Below, one piece after another: positions 42,663 to 50,151 of a stretch of 64,000 nucleotides of DNA. Position numbers and translations under genes: made by a program. A model generated the notes under the pieces. That model was not told the origin of the DNA, made no database searches, and saw nothing but the letters and a program-made list of their open reading frames with translations. The stretch is from Dactylosporangium aurantiacum (lineage in GTDB: Bacteria > Actinomycetota > Actinomycetes > Mycobacteriales > Micromonosporaceae): the NCBI RefSeq assembly GCF_000716715.1, contig NZ_JNYJ01000006.1:1-64000 (forward strand), written 5' to 3'. Every line of letters begins with the position of its first letter. The first letter of the stretch is position 1.

Positions 42663-45128
42663 ATGTCCTCACCACCGGTGACCCGCCGCAGCGTGCTGCG
42701 GACCACCGCCGTTGCCGCCGGCGCCGCCACCGTCGCCGGCCCGCTGCTCACCGCGCCGGCGGCGCACGCCGCCCGCCCGGACGCCGGCGTCTCCGCCTAC
42801 CCGTTCCCGCTCACCGCCGTGCAGCTGCTCAGCAGCCCGTTCAGCGCCGCCGCCGGGCGCATCCACGCCTACCTGCTGTTCCTGGACAACGACCGGCTGC
42901 TGCACACCTTCCGGCTCAACGTCGGGCTGTCCTCCACCGCCACCCCGTGCGGCGGGTGGGAGTCCCCGGCCACCGAGCTGCGCGGGCACTCCACCGGCCA
43001 CCTCCTGTCCGCGCTCGCCCAGGCGTACGCCAGCACCGGCAACACCGCCTTCAAGACCAAGGGCGACCAGCTCGTCACCGTCCTGGCCCAGTGCCAGGCG
43101 CGGGCCGGCGCCGCCGGCTACAACACCGGCTACCTCAGCGCCTTCCCGGAGAGCTTCATCGACCGGGTCGAGGCCCGTCAGGCCGTCTGGGCGCCGTACT
43201 ACACGCTGCACAAGCTCATGGCCGGGCTGCTCGACATGCACCAGCTCGCCGGCAACGCCCAGGCCCTCACCGTGCTCACCGGCATGGCCGCCTGGGTGAA
43301 GTTCCGCAACGACCGGCTCACCCAGGCGCAACGGCAGAACATGCTCGACACCGAGTTCGGCGGCATGAACGAGGTCCTCACCAACCTCTACCAGCTGACC
43401 GGCGACGCCGCGCACCTCGCCGCCGCGCAGCAGTTCGACCACGCCGAGATCTTCGACCCGCTCGCGGCCGGCACCGACAACCTGAACAACTACCACGCCA
43501 ACACCCAGATCCCGAAGGTCATCGGCGCGATCCGCGAGTACCACGCGACCGGCACCACCCGGTACCGCGACATCGCCGTCAACTTCTGGGACATCGTCAC
43601 CCGGCGGCACACGTACGCGATCGGCGGCAACTCCAACGGCGAGTACTTCAAGGCGCCCGACCGCATCGCCAGCGAGCTGTCCGACACGACCGCCGAGTGC
43701 TGCAACACCCACAACATGCTCAAGCTCACCCGGCAGCTGTTCTTCACCGACCCGGCCCGCGTCGACTACCTCGACTACTACGAGAAGGCGCTCTACAACC
43801 ACATCCTCGCCTCGCAGGACCCGACCTCGGCGCACGGCTTCCAGTGCTACTACGTGCCGCTGCGCGCCGGCGGCATCAAGACCTACAGCAACGACTACAA
43901 CAGCTTCGTCTGCTGCCACGGCACCGGCATGGAGAGCAACACCAAGTTCGGCGACAGCATCTACTTCCACGACGGCGCGGGCACCCTTTTCGTGAACCTG
44001 TTCATCCCGTCGGTGCTGACCTGGTCCGCGCGCGGGGTCACGGTCCGCCAGGAGACCGGCTTCCCGGAGGCGGGGTCGACCCGGCTCACCGTCACCGGGG
44101 CCGGCACGTTCACCATGAAGGTGCGCATCCCGGCGTGGGCCACCGGGGCCACCGTCCGGGTGAACGGCACGGCGCAGGCCGGCCCGGCGCCCGGCACGTT
44201 CGCCACCATCGCCCGCACCTGGGCCTCCGGCGACGTCGTCGACGTGACCCTGCCGATGGCGCTGACCCGCGAGGCGGCCAACGACAACAGCAGCGTCCAG
44301 GCGGTGAAGGTCGGCCCGATCGTCCTCGGCGGGCTCTTCGGCACGAACAACCTCAGCGCGCTGCCCGTGCTCAACCCGGCGTCGCTGACCGCGACGGCGA
44401 CCCCGCTGCAGTACACCGCCGGCGGCGTCACCCTCCAGCCCTTCTACAAGGTCCACGGCCAGCGCTACAGCGTCTACTGGTCGGTCACCACCACCACCAC
44501 CCCGCCGCTGCCGCTGTTCGTCGCGCACTACCAGTTCGACGGCAACGGCACCGACGCCACCGGCAACGGCCGCACCGCCACGGTCGTCAACGGCGGCTAC
44601 GTCACGGGCCGCACCGGCAGCGCCGTCAACCTCAACGGCAGCAACGGCTACGTGGCGCTGCCGACCGGCATCCTGGCCGGCGCGACCGACTTCTCCGTGG
44701 CCCTGTGGGTCCGCGTCGACGCGCTCGCCACCTGGGCCCGCGTCTTCGACTTCGGCAGCGGCACCGGCGTCAACATGTTCCTCACCGCCCGCTGCGGCTC
44801 CGGCACCGCCCGCTTCGCGATCACCGCCACCGGCGCCGGCGGCGAGCAGCGCATCGACGCCCCCGCCGCGCTGCCCGCCGGGGCGTGGACGCACGTCGCG
44901 GTCACCCGCGGCGGCAACCTCGGCGTGCTCTACGTCAACGGCGCCGAGGTCGCCCGCAACACCGCCCTCACGCTCGGCCCGGCGAACCTCGGATCCACCA
45001 CCCAGAACTGGGTCGGGCGGTCCCAGTACGCCGACCCGTACCTCGACGGCGCGGTCGACAGCCTGCGCCTGTACAGCCGTGCCCTCACCGCCGCCGAGGT
45101 CGCGGGCTTCGCGTCCAGCGGCACCTGA
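42663..45128 (+). CDS. Tat-secreted GH127/GH146-like arabinofuranosidase with LamG-like module
   Basis: An 821-residue enzyme. The N-terminus TRRSVLRTTAVAAGAATVAG is a twin-arginine signal, fitting export of a folded metalloenzyme. The DUF1680 active site is Glu345-Cys-Cys347 in TTAECCNTHNML and Cys417-Cys418 in FVCCHGTGMES, the zinc-thiolate set of GH127 and GH146 beta-L-arabinofuranosidases. About residues 618-820 form a concanavalin-like LamG_3 module (YQFDGNGTDATGNG, LWVRVDA, YVNGAEVA, LDGAVDSLRLYSRAL), probably glycan-binding. GGGAGGG precedes ATG 42663. Fourth gene of the importer B operon. Acts outside the cell on arabinosyl side chains. Confidence 0.88.
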   Translation: MSSPPVTRRSVLRTTAVAAGAATVAGPLLTAPAAHAARPDAGVSAYPFPLTAVQLLSSPFSAAAGRIHAYLLFLDNDRLLHTFRLNVGLSSTATPCGGWESPATELRGHSTGHLLSALAQAYASTGNTAFKTKGDQLVTVLAQCQARAGAAGYNTGYLSAFPESFIDRVEARQAVWAPYYTLHKLMAGLLDMHQLAGNAQALTVLTGMAAWVKFRNDRLTQAQRQNMLDTEFGGMNEVLTNLYQLTGDAAHLAAAQQFDHAEIFDPLAAGTDNLNNYHANTQIPKVIGAIREYHATGTTRYRDIAVNFWDIVTRRHTYAIGGNSNGEYFKAPDRIASELSDTTAECCNTHNMLKLTRQLFFTDPARVDYLDYYEKALYNHILASQDPTSAHGFQCYYVPLRAGGIKTYSNDYNSFVCCHGTGMESNTKFGDSIYFHDGAGTLFVNLFIPSVLTWSARGVTVRQETGFPEAGSTRLTVTGAGTFTMKVRIPAWATGATVRVNGTAQAGPAPGTFATIARTWASGDVVDVTLPMALTREAANDNSSVQAVKVGPIVLGGLFGTNNLSALPVLNPASLTATATPLQYTAGGVTLQPFYKVHGQRYSVYWSVTTTTTPPLPLFVAHYQFDGNGTDATGNGRTATVVNGGYVTGRTGSAVNLNGSNGYVALPTGILAGATDFSVALWVRVDALATWARVFDFGSGTGVNMFLTARCGSGTARFAITATGAGGEQRIDAPAALPAGAWTHVAVTRGGNLGVLYVNGAEVARNTALTLGPANLGSTTQNWVGRSQYADPYLDGAVDSLRLYSRALTAAEVAGFASSGT

Positions 45129-45148
45129 CCGTCGCAAGGAGGCTCCTC

Positions 45149-46618
45149 ATGCGTCGACCCCTCGCCCTCATGCTGCTGGTCGCGGTAGGCGTGCCGATCC
45201 TCACCCAGCCGGCGTCGGCCGCACCCGTCACGTTCACCAGCACGATCGTCGGCCAGTCCGGCGGCCAGTGCGCCACCGTGCCCAACGGCGCGCCCACCAA
45301 CGTCCTGCAGCTCGTGCTGGCCGGCTGCACCGGCGCGGCCAGCCAGAACTTCACGTTCGTGCCGGTGGCGAACACGACCGGCACGTACACGGTCAACACG
45401 CTCACCGCCGGCTCGTGCGTCGACGTGACGGGCCGGTCCACCGCCGACCACGCGACGATCATCCAGTACACCTGCAACGGCCAGACGAACCAGCAGTTCC
45501 GGCTGCAGGCGGTCACCGTCGCCGGCGCCACGAACACGTTCAACCTCGTCGGCGTCCAGTCGGGCAAGTGCGTCGCGCCGGGATCCACCGGCCTGGTGCA
45601 GCTGCCGTGCTCGTCCGCCCTGGTGTGGCGCCTGCCGTCCTACAACGGCGGCACGACCACCCGGACCTTCACCAACCCGCTCGACCCGCAGGGCCCCGAC
45701 CCGTGGCTCACCTACTACGACGGCTACTACTACCTGGCCTCCACCACCTGGAACCGCACCATCACCATGCGCAAGAGCCGCACCCTCGGCGGCCTGGCCA
45801 CGTCACCGGAGACGGTCATCTTCAACCTGACCCGGCCCAACGGCGCCGGCACCATGTGGGCGCCGGAGTTCCACCTGCTCACCGGCCCCAACGGGCAGCG
45901 CTGGTACTTCTACTACACGGCCGGCGCCGAGCCGTACAACCTCGGCACGCAACGCATCCACGTCCTGGAGAGCGCCGGCCTGGACCCGATGGGCCCCTAC
46001 ACGTTCAAGGCCGACCTGCTCGACCCCACCCAGGACAACACGTGGGAGCTCGACCCGAGCATCCTGCAGCTCAACGGTCAGCTGTACCTGCTCGGCACGT
46101 TCTACAACGGCTCCCAGCCGATGTTCATCCGCCCGTTGAGCAACCCGTGGACCGCCAGCGGCACCCGCCGCATCCTGTCCACCCCGACCTACAGCTGGGA
46201 GACGGTCGGCGGCGCCGTCAACGAGGGCGCCGAGGTGCTGCAGCGCAACGGCAGGACCTTCATCGTCTACTCGGCCAGCCACTGCTCCACCCCTGACTAC
46301 AAGCTCGGCATGCTCACCTACACCGGCGGCGACCCGCTCAGCTCCTCGTCTTGGGTGAAGTCCCCGCAGCCGGTGTTCCAGCGCTCCGACGCCAACTCGG
46401 TCTACGCCCCGGGCCACAACGGCTTCTTCAAGTCACCCGACGGCACCGAGGACTGGATCGTGTACCACGCCAACAGCTCCACCAGCGGCGGCTGCGACAT
46501 GAACCGCAGCACCCGCGCCCAGAAGTTCACCTGGAACGCCGACGGCACCCCCAACTTCGGTGTCCCGGTCGCGCTCGGCACCCAGCTCGCGGTGCCGTCA
46601 GGGGAACCAGCCTCCTGA
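45149..46618 (+). CDS. Secreted GH43 alpha-L-arabinofuranosidase with ricin-type lectin domain
   Basis: A 489-residue secreted enzyme. Residues 1-24 are a Sec signal ending ASAA. Residues about 28-160 form a ricin B/CBM13-like lectin domain with CATVPNG, SCVDVTGRS and NQQFRL repeats. From about 170, a GH43 five-blade propeller follows: catalytic Asp in PDPWLTYYDGYYYL, WAPEFH, a DPS-type Asp in WELDPSILQL, and general-acid Glu in NEGAEVLQ. AAGGAGG precedes ATG 45149, 20 bases after the GH127-like gene. Last gene of the operon, followed by a strong terminator. Likely cleaves alpha-L-arabinofuranosyl links in arabinan. Confidence 0.88.
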   Translation: MRRPLALMLLVAVGVPILTQPASAAPVTFTSTIVGQSGGQCATVPNGAPTNVLQLVLAGCTGAASQNFTFVPVANTTGTYTVNTLTAGSCVDVTGRSTADHATIIQYTCNGQTNQQFRLQAVTVAGATNTFNLVGVQSGKCVAPGSTGLVQLPCSSALVWRLPSYNGGTTTRTFTNPLDPQGPDPWLTYYDGYYYLASTTWNRTITMRKSRTLGGLATSPETVIFNLTRPNGAGTMWAPEFHLLTGPNGQRWYFYYTAGAEPYNLGTQRIHVLESAGLDPMGPYTFKADLLDPTQDNTWELDPSILQLNGQLYLLGTFYNGSQPMFIRPLSNPWTASGTRRILSTPTYSWETVGGAVNEGAEVLQRNGRTFIVYSASHCSTPDYKLGMLTYTGGDPLSSSSWVKSPQPVFQRSDANSVYAPGHNGFFKSPDGTEDWIVYHANSSTSGGCDMNRSTRAQKFTWNADGTPNFGVPVALGTQLAVPSGEPAS

Positions 46619-46629
46619 GCTCCCGCAGC

Positions 46630-46658
46630 GATGGGCGGGGCCGCCGGTCCCGCCCATC
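46630..46658 (+). terminator. Terminator of the arabinoside operon
   Basis: GATGGGCGGG (46630-46639) pairs perfectly with CCCGCCCATC (46649-46658), 11 bases after the GH43 stop. Confidence 0.8.
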
Positions 46659-46764
46659 CAGGGTGCCCGTCCAGAAGGTGCAATGCCGTGACAGACCGGC
46701 GACTCGGTGCGACGAATTCCCCGAGTCGCGTTTCGGGCGCCCGTCCGATACAGGAGGGTGCCCG

Positions 46765-46869
46765 ATGCGGCGTGTCAACCGCGGTCACGCGCGGGCGGCG
46801 ATTACCGGTTGTCGTCGCGCGGGTCCACGTCGCGGCTGCGGCTGCCCGACTTCGCCGGGCCCCGGCTGA
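46765..46869 (+). CDS. Possible 34-residue basic small protein
   Basis: ATG 46765 follows CAGGAGGG at good spacing. The 34-codon frame is Arg/Gly/Cys-rich and runs antisense into the 3' end of the small membrane protein gene. A hairpin with arms GCGACTCGG (46699-46707) and CCGAGTCGC (46721-46729) lies upstream. Strong ribosome site is the only good evidence; may be spurious. Confidence 0.25.
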   Translation: MRRVNRGHARAAITGCRRAGPRRGCGCPTSPGPG

Positions 46870-47107
46870 CCAGGTAGCCGATCGTCAGCAGCGTGATGTA
46901 CCACCAGGCCTTGCCGGCCGCGAAGTAGTCGGCGCCGTTCCGGGCGGCACCGTCCCCGACCGTCTGGGAGGCGATCAGCACGCCGATGACCGCGGCGAGG
47001 TACACGAACAGTTCGGTGGTCATCCACGACGGCTTGGTCTCATCACCGTGACGGTGGACGATCCGCGTGTCATGGTCGGTGTTCGTCCTGAGTGTGCTCG
47101 AAGCCAT
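46802..47107 (-). CDS. Small two-helix membrane protein
   Basis: A 101-residue protein with two transmembrane segments: TTELFVYLAAVIGVLIASQ and AWWYITLLTIGYLVSRG, ending with the basic GPAKSGSRSRD tail. This TTE-x-x-x-Y...YxxSRGxAKSGSR pattern recurs in small conserved actinobacterial membrane proteins of unknown function. ATG 47107 is preferred; ATG 47137 is possible. Transcribed alone. Confidence 0.75.
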   Translation of the reverse strand: MASSTLRTNTDHDTRIVHRHGDETKPSWMTTELFVYLAAVIGVLIASQTVGDGAARNGADYFAAGKAWWYITLLTIGYLVSRGPAKSGSRSRDVDPRDDNR

Positions 47108-47339
47108 GGTGTCTGCCTGAGTAGAAACGCTGCGCATTCCGGGGGTGGTGACGCGCAATTCGTTCTTGACAGCGCAGTCACCCGTGCGGTTCTTCAGTAA
47201 ACGCGAGACTGATAATGCCAACGCGCCCGGTAATTCGCGGTCCGGTTTCCGAGGAGTGCGGCGGCCGCACAGGATTCAGGCCCGCATCGGGGGCGGACCC
47301 GGGCCGACGTCCGTACGCATGGCCGCGTGTCGCACGTCG

Positions 47340-47963
47340 TCACGTGCGGCCGGCGGCCTCCCGCAGATCGCGGCGCAGCCGCGGCACGTCCTGGTACCGG
47401 ATGCCGTGCCATCCGGCCTCGCGTGCCGCGGCCACGTTCGCCGGGCTGTCGTCGACGAACACGACCGCCGCGCCGGGCGCGCCGAGGTGGCCGGTGACGG
47501 CGGCGAAGACGGCCGGGTCCGGCTTGCGACGGCCGAGGCGGTGGCTGAAGAACAGGTGGTCGAACCGGGCGAAGACCTCGGGGTACCGGCGGGTCAGCGC
47601 CTCCTCCTCCAGCGGCCCGTTGTCCGTGAGCAGCGCCAGGACGCGGTCGCCGCGGTGCCGGTCGAGCGCGTCGAGGACGCCCTCGTCGGGCCGGAAGGCG
47701 CTGCACCAGGCGTCGTCGAGGTCGTCGTCGAGGTTGTCGTCGCCGCCCGTCGCGGCGAGGACGGCGCGGATCCGGGTGCGCACCTGCGCCGCGGAGCCGT
47801 AACGCCCCCGGTCGCAGTCGGCGCTGAAGCCGGACCGCCACAGCCGCGCGTCGATCTCGTCCGGGCTCAGCGCGCACGCCCGGGCGAGCCGGTCCAGGCG
47901 GTGCGCATGGTCGAAGCGGCACACCACGCCGCCGAGGTCGACGACCAGGAAGCGGGCGCTCAC
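47340..47963 (-). CDS. HAD-family phosphatase
   Basis: A 207-residue HAD hydrolase (subfamily IA, YihX/epoxide-hydrolase-like): nucleophile motif VVDLGGVVCRFD, motif II LLTDNG, Lys in RKPDPAVF and motif IV VVFVDDSPANV. GTG 47963 overlaps the decarboxylase stop by four bases, so it is the last gene of a three-gene operon with a decarboxylase and an XRE-cupin regulator. Could remove phosphate from a pathway intermediate or repair a damaged metabolite. Substrate unknown. Confidence 0.87.
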   Translation of the reverse strand: MSARFLVVDLGGVVCRFDHAHRLDRLARACALSPDEIDARLWRSGFSADCDRGRYGSAAQVRTRIRAVLAATGGDDNLDDDLDDAWCSAFRPDEGVLDALDRHRGDRVLALLTDNGPLEEEALTRRYPEVFARFDHLFFSHRLGRRKPDPAVFAAVTGHLGAPGAAVVFVDDSPANVAAAREAGWHGIRYQDVPRLRRDLREAAGRT

Positions 47964-49387
47964 GGCGGTGTCGGCGAAGTGTCGCCGGTCGCCGCGGCCC
48001 GGATCTCGTCGAGCAACAGCGCCAGGTCGTCGTCGGTGGTCGCCGGGTTGAGCAGGCAGGCGCGCAGGGCCTCGGCCCCGGCCAGGCGCGTGCCGGTCAG
48101 GAACGCGCGCCCGCGCCGCTGGACGGCGCCCGGGATCCGCTGGTTGAGCGCGTCCAGGTGGTCGTCCTGGCCGGTCGGGCGGTACCGGAACGCGACGATC
48201 GAGGCGCCGGCCGGGGCCAGCAGCTCGAAGTCGGCGGCGGCGGTGATCATCGCGGCGAGGGTGTGCGCCCGCCGGACCGTCGTGCCGACCAGCCGGACGA
48301 TGCCGTCCCGGCCGAGGTGCGACATGGTGGCCCAGGTGCGCAGGGCCCGGAACGGGCGGGTCTGCTCCGGGCCGTACTCGGAGAACCAGCCGAGCCCGCC
48401 GTCCCGCTCGTCCCGCAGGTAGGCGGGCACCAGGCTGAAGGTGGCACGGGTCAGCGCCGGGTCGCGCCACAGCACGCAGCCGCTGTCGACCGGCACGCCG
48501 AGCCACTTGTGCGGGTCCAGCGCCAGCGAGTCCGCGCGCGCCAGGCCCGCGTAGCCGGCCGCGGCACCGCCGGCGAGCGCGCCGAGCGCGCCGTACGCGC
48601 CGTCGACGTGGAACCACATCCGGTGCTCGGCGGCGACGTCCGCGACGGCGTCCAGCGGGTCCACCGCACCGGTGTTGACGGTGCCGGCGGTCGCCGCCAC
48701 GCAGAACGGGCGCAGCCCGGCCCGCGCGTCCCGGTCCACCAGGCCCCGCAGCGCGCCGACGTCCATGCGGAACCGGTCGTCCACCGGCACCACCCGCACC
48801 TGCCGGTTGCCCAGGCCCAGCAGCTCGGCCGCCTTGCGCAGGCAGCTGTGCCCCTCGGCGGACACGTACATGACCAGCGGCGCGAGACCGTAGAGCCCGT
48901 CCGCGCGGACGTCGACGCCCACCCGGTCCGCGGCCCGCTGCCGGGCAGCGGCCAGCGCGACCACGGTCGCCATCGAGGCGCCGCTGGTCAGCAGCCCGCC
49001 GCCGGGCCGGTGCGGGTAGCCGACCAGGCCGGCGAGCCACCGCAGCACGGTGTGCTCCAGCAGGACGCCGGCGTGCTCGCCGCCGGCACAGCTCGGGTTC
49101 AGGGCGGCGGCCAGCGGTGCGACGAGGACGCCGGCCGGCGACGGCGCGGAGTTCACCCAGCCGAAGAACCGGGGATGACCGTTGCCCATCGGGTACGGCA
49201 GGATCCGGGTGCGGACGTCGTGGACCAGGTCCACCAGCGGCCGGCCCGCCACCGGCAGCTCCTGGCGGGTCAGCCAGGCGTGGTCGGGCTCCGGCACCGG
49301 CTGCCACACCGGCCGGTCGCCGACCCCGGCCAGATGGTCGGCGGTCACGTCGGCGGCGATGCGGGCGGCCCGCCGCAGCTCATCCAT
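47960..49387 (-). CDS. PLP-dependent amino acid decarboxylase (group II)
   Basis: A 475-residue fold-type I enzyme. PLP Lys294 lies in LALDPHKWLGVP; His180 (YVSAEGHSCLRKAA) would stack on the cofactor and Asp262 (FHVDGAYG) bind its nitrogen. The N-terminal PMGNGHPRFFGWVNSAPSP loop is typical of the aromatic/branched L-amino acid decarboxylase-like group. ATG 49387 overlaps the end of the XRE-cupin gene by eight bases. Substrate cannot be named; an amine product sensed by the regulator's cupin domain is the obvious model. Confidence 0.88.
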   Translation of the reverse strand: MDELRRAARIAADVTADHLAGVGDRPVWQPVPEPDHAWLTRQELPVAGRPLVDLVHDVRTRILPYPMGNGHPRFFGWVNSAPSPAGVLVAPLAAALNPSCAGGEHAGVLLEHTVLRWLAGLVGYPHRPGGGLLTSGASMATVVALAAARQRAADRVGVDVRADGLYGLAPLVMYVSAEGHSCLRKAAELLGLGNRQVRVVPVDDRFRMDVGALRGLVDRDARAGLRPFCVAATAGTVNTGAVDPLDAVADVAAEHRMWFHVDGAYGALGALAGGAAAGYAGLARADSLALDPHKWLGVPVDSGCVLWRDPALTRATFSLVPAYLRDERDGGLGWFSEYGPEQTRPFRALRTWATMSHLGRDGIVRLVGTTVRRAHTLAAMITAAADFELLAPAGASIVAFRYRPTGQDDHLDALNQRIPGAVQRRGRAFLTGTRLAGAEALRACLLNPATTDDDLALLLDEIRAAATGDTSPTPP

Positions 49388-49973
49388 CGCCGCCCCCGAG
49401 CGCCATCACCAGGTAGTAGACGCAGTCCTCGGCCCCGCCGTTGGCGAACCCGTGCCGGCAGTCGCCGGGGAAGTAGGCGGAGTCGCCCGCGCCCAGGGTG
49501 GACGCCTGACCGTCGATGGTGAGCGTGAGCTGCCCCGACTCGACCGCCACGTACTCCCGCGAACCCGGCCGGTGGGGCGAGAACTCCCCGGCGTCGACGC
49601 CGGGCCCCAGGGTGGTGCGCATGAACTCGAACTCGACGCCGGGCAGCACCGGGGACAGGATGCGCCGCTCCCACCCGGCGGGGTCGCGCACCACCCGGTG
49701 CCGTTCGCCGCGCAGCACCACCAGCGCGTCCCCGACGGGCTCGTCCAGCAACCTGGCGATCGACGTGCCGAGCGCCGTCGCCAGCCGGTCCAGCACCAGC
49801 ACGGTCGGCGTCTTCAGGCCCCGCTCGACATCCGACACCATGCTGCGGCTGACCCCGCTCAGCTCGCCCAGCTGCTCCAGCCCGAGCCCCTGCGCCCGCC
49901 GGCGGGCCCGGATCCGGGCGCCCAGCTCGGCCATCGACAGCCCGCTGGAGAGCAGGCCCATGTTGTCGGACAC
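49380..49973 (-). CDS. XRE-cupin transcriptional regulator
   Basis: A 197-residue protein: residues about 15-70 are an XRE helix-turn-helix (LGARIRARRRAQGLGLEQLG, VSRSMVSDVERG) and residues about 105-190 a cupin (SPHRPGSREYVAVESGQLTL, GAGDSAYFPGDCRHGF), the PuuR/SutR-like layout that often controls amine or amino acid metabolism. GTG 49973 sits very close to GGAGG, so ATG 49961 is an alternative start. A 20-base palindrome lies 11 bases upstream. First gene of the decarboxylase operon. Confidence 0.88.
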   Translation of the reverse strand: MSDNMGLLSSGLSMAELGARIRARRRAQGLGLEQLGELSGVSRSMVSDVERGLKTPTVLVLDRLATALGTSIARLLDEPVGDALVVLRGERHRVVRDPAGWERRILSPVLPGVEFEFMRTTLGPGVDAGEFSPHRPGSREYVAVESGQLTLTIDGQASTLGAGDSAYFPGDCRHGFANGGAEDCVYYLVMALGGGDG

Positions 49974-49983
49974 GCCTCCACCA

Positions 49984-50003
49984 TAGCAGAGGCAATTCCG
50001 CTA
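49984..50003. promoter_or_regulatory. Operator candidate upstream of XRE-cupin gene
   Basis: TAGCAGAGGCAATTCCGCTA has arms TAGCnGA/TCnGCTA across a six-base centre. It directly precedes the regulator gene, consistent with autoregulation. Confidence 0.5.
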
Positions 50004-50151
50004 TCAAGGAAAGCGCTCACCTGGTTGCAGGCCGTGGAAGCCTGGACAGGTCGAGATGAGTGCCGCCCAGTGCGCCCATCTGGCTTCCAGGTACGAGCGC
50101 CTGGTGACCTGGCACCCGCCAGGGTCTTGCTGAACGAGAGCCGCCGCGGGG

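Noticed and set aside
46765..46869. Second Cys-containing peptide precursor
   Set aside because: Only three cysteines, Arg/Gly/Pro-rich shadow-like composition, antisense to a conserved gene; only the ribosome site is good, so it is kept as a low-confidence ORF and not as a finding.
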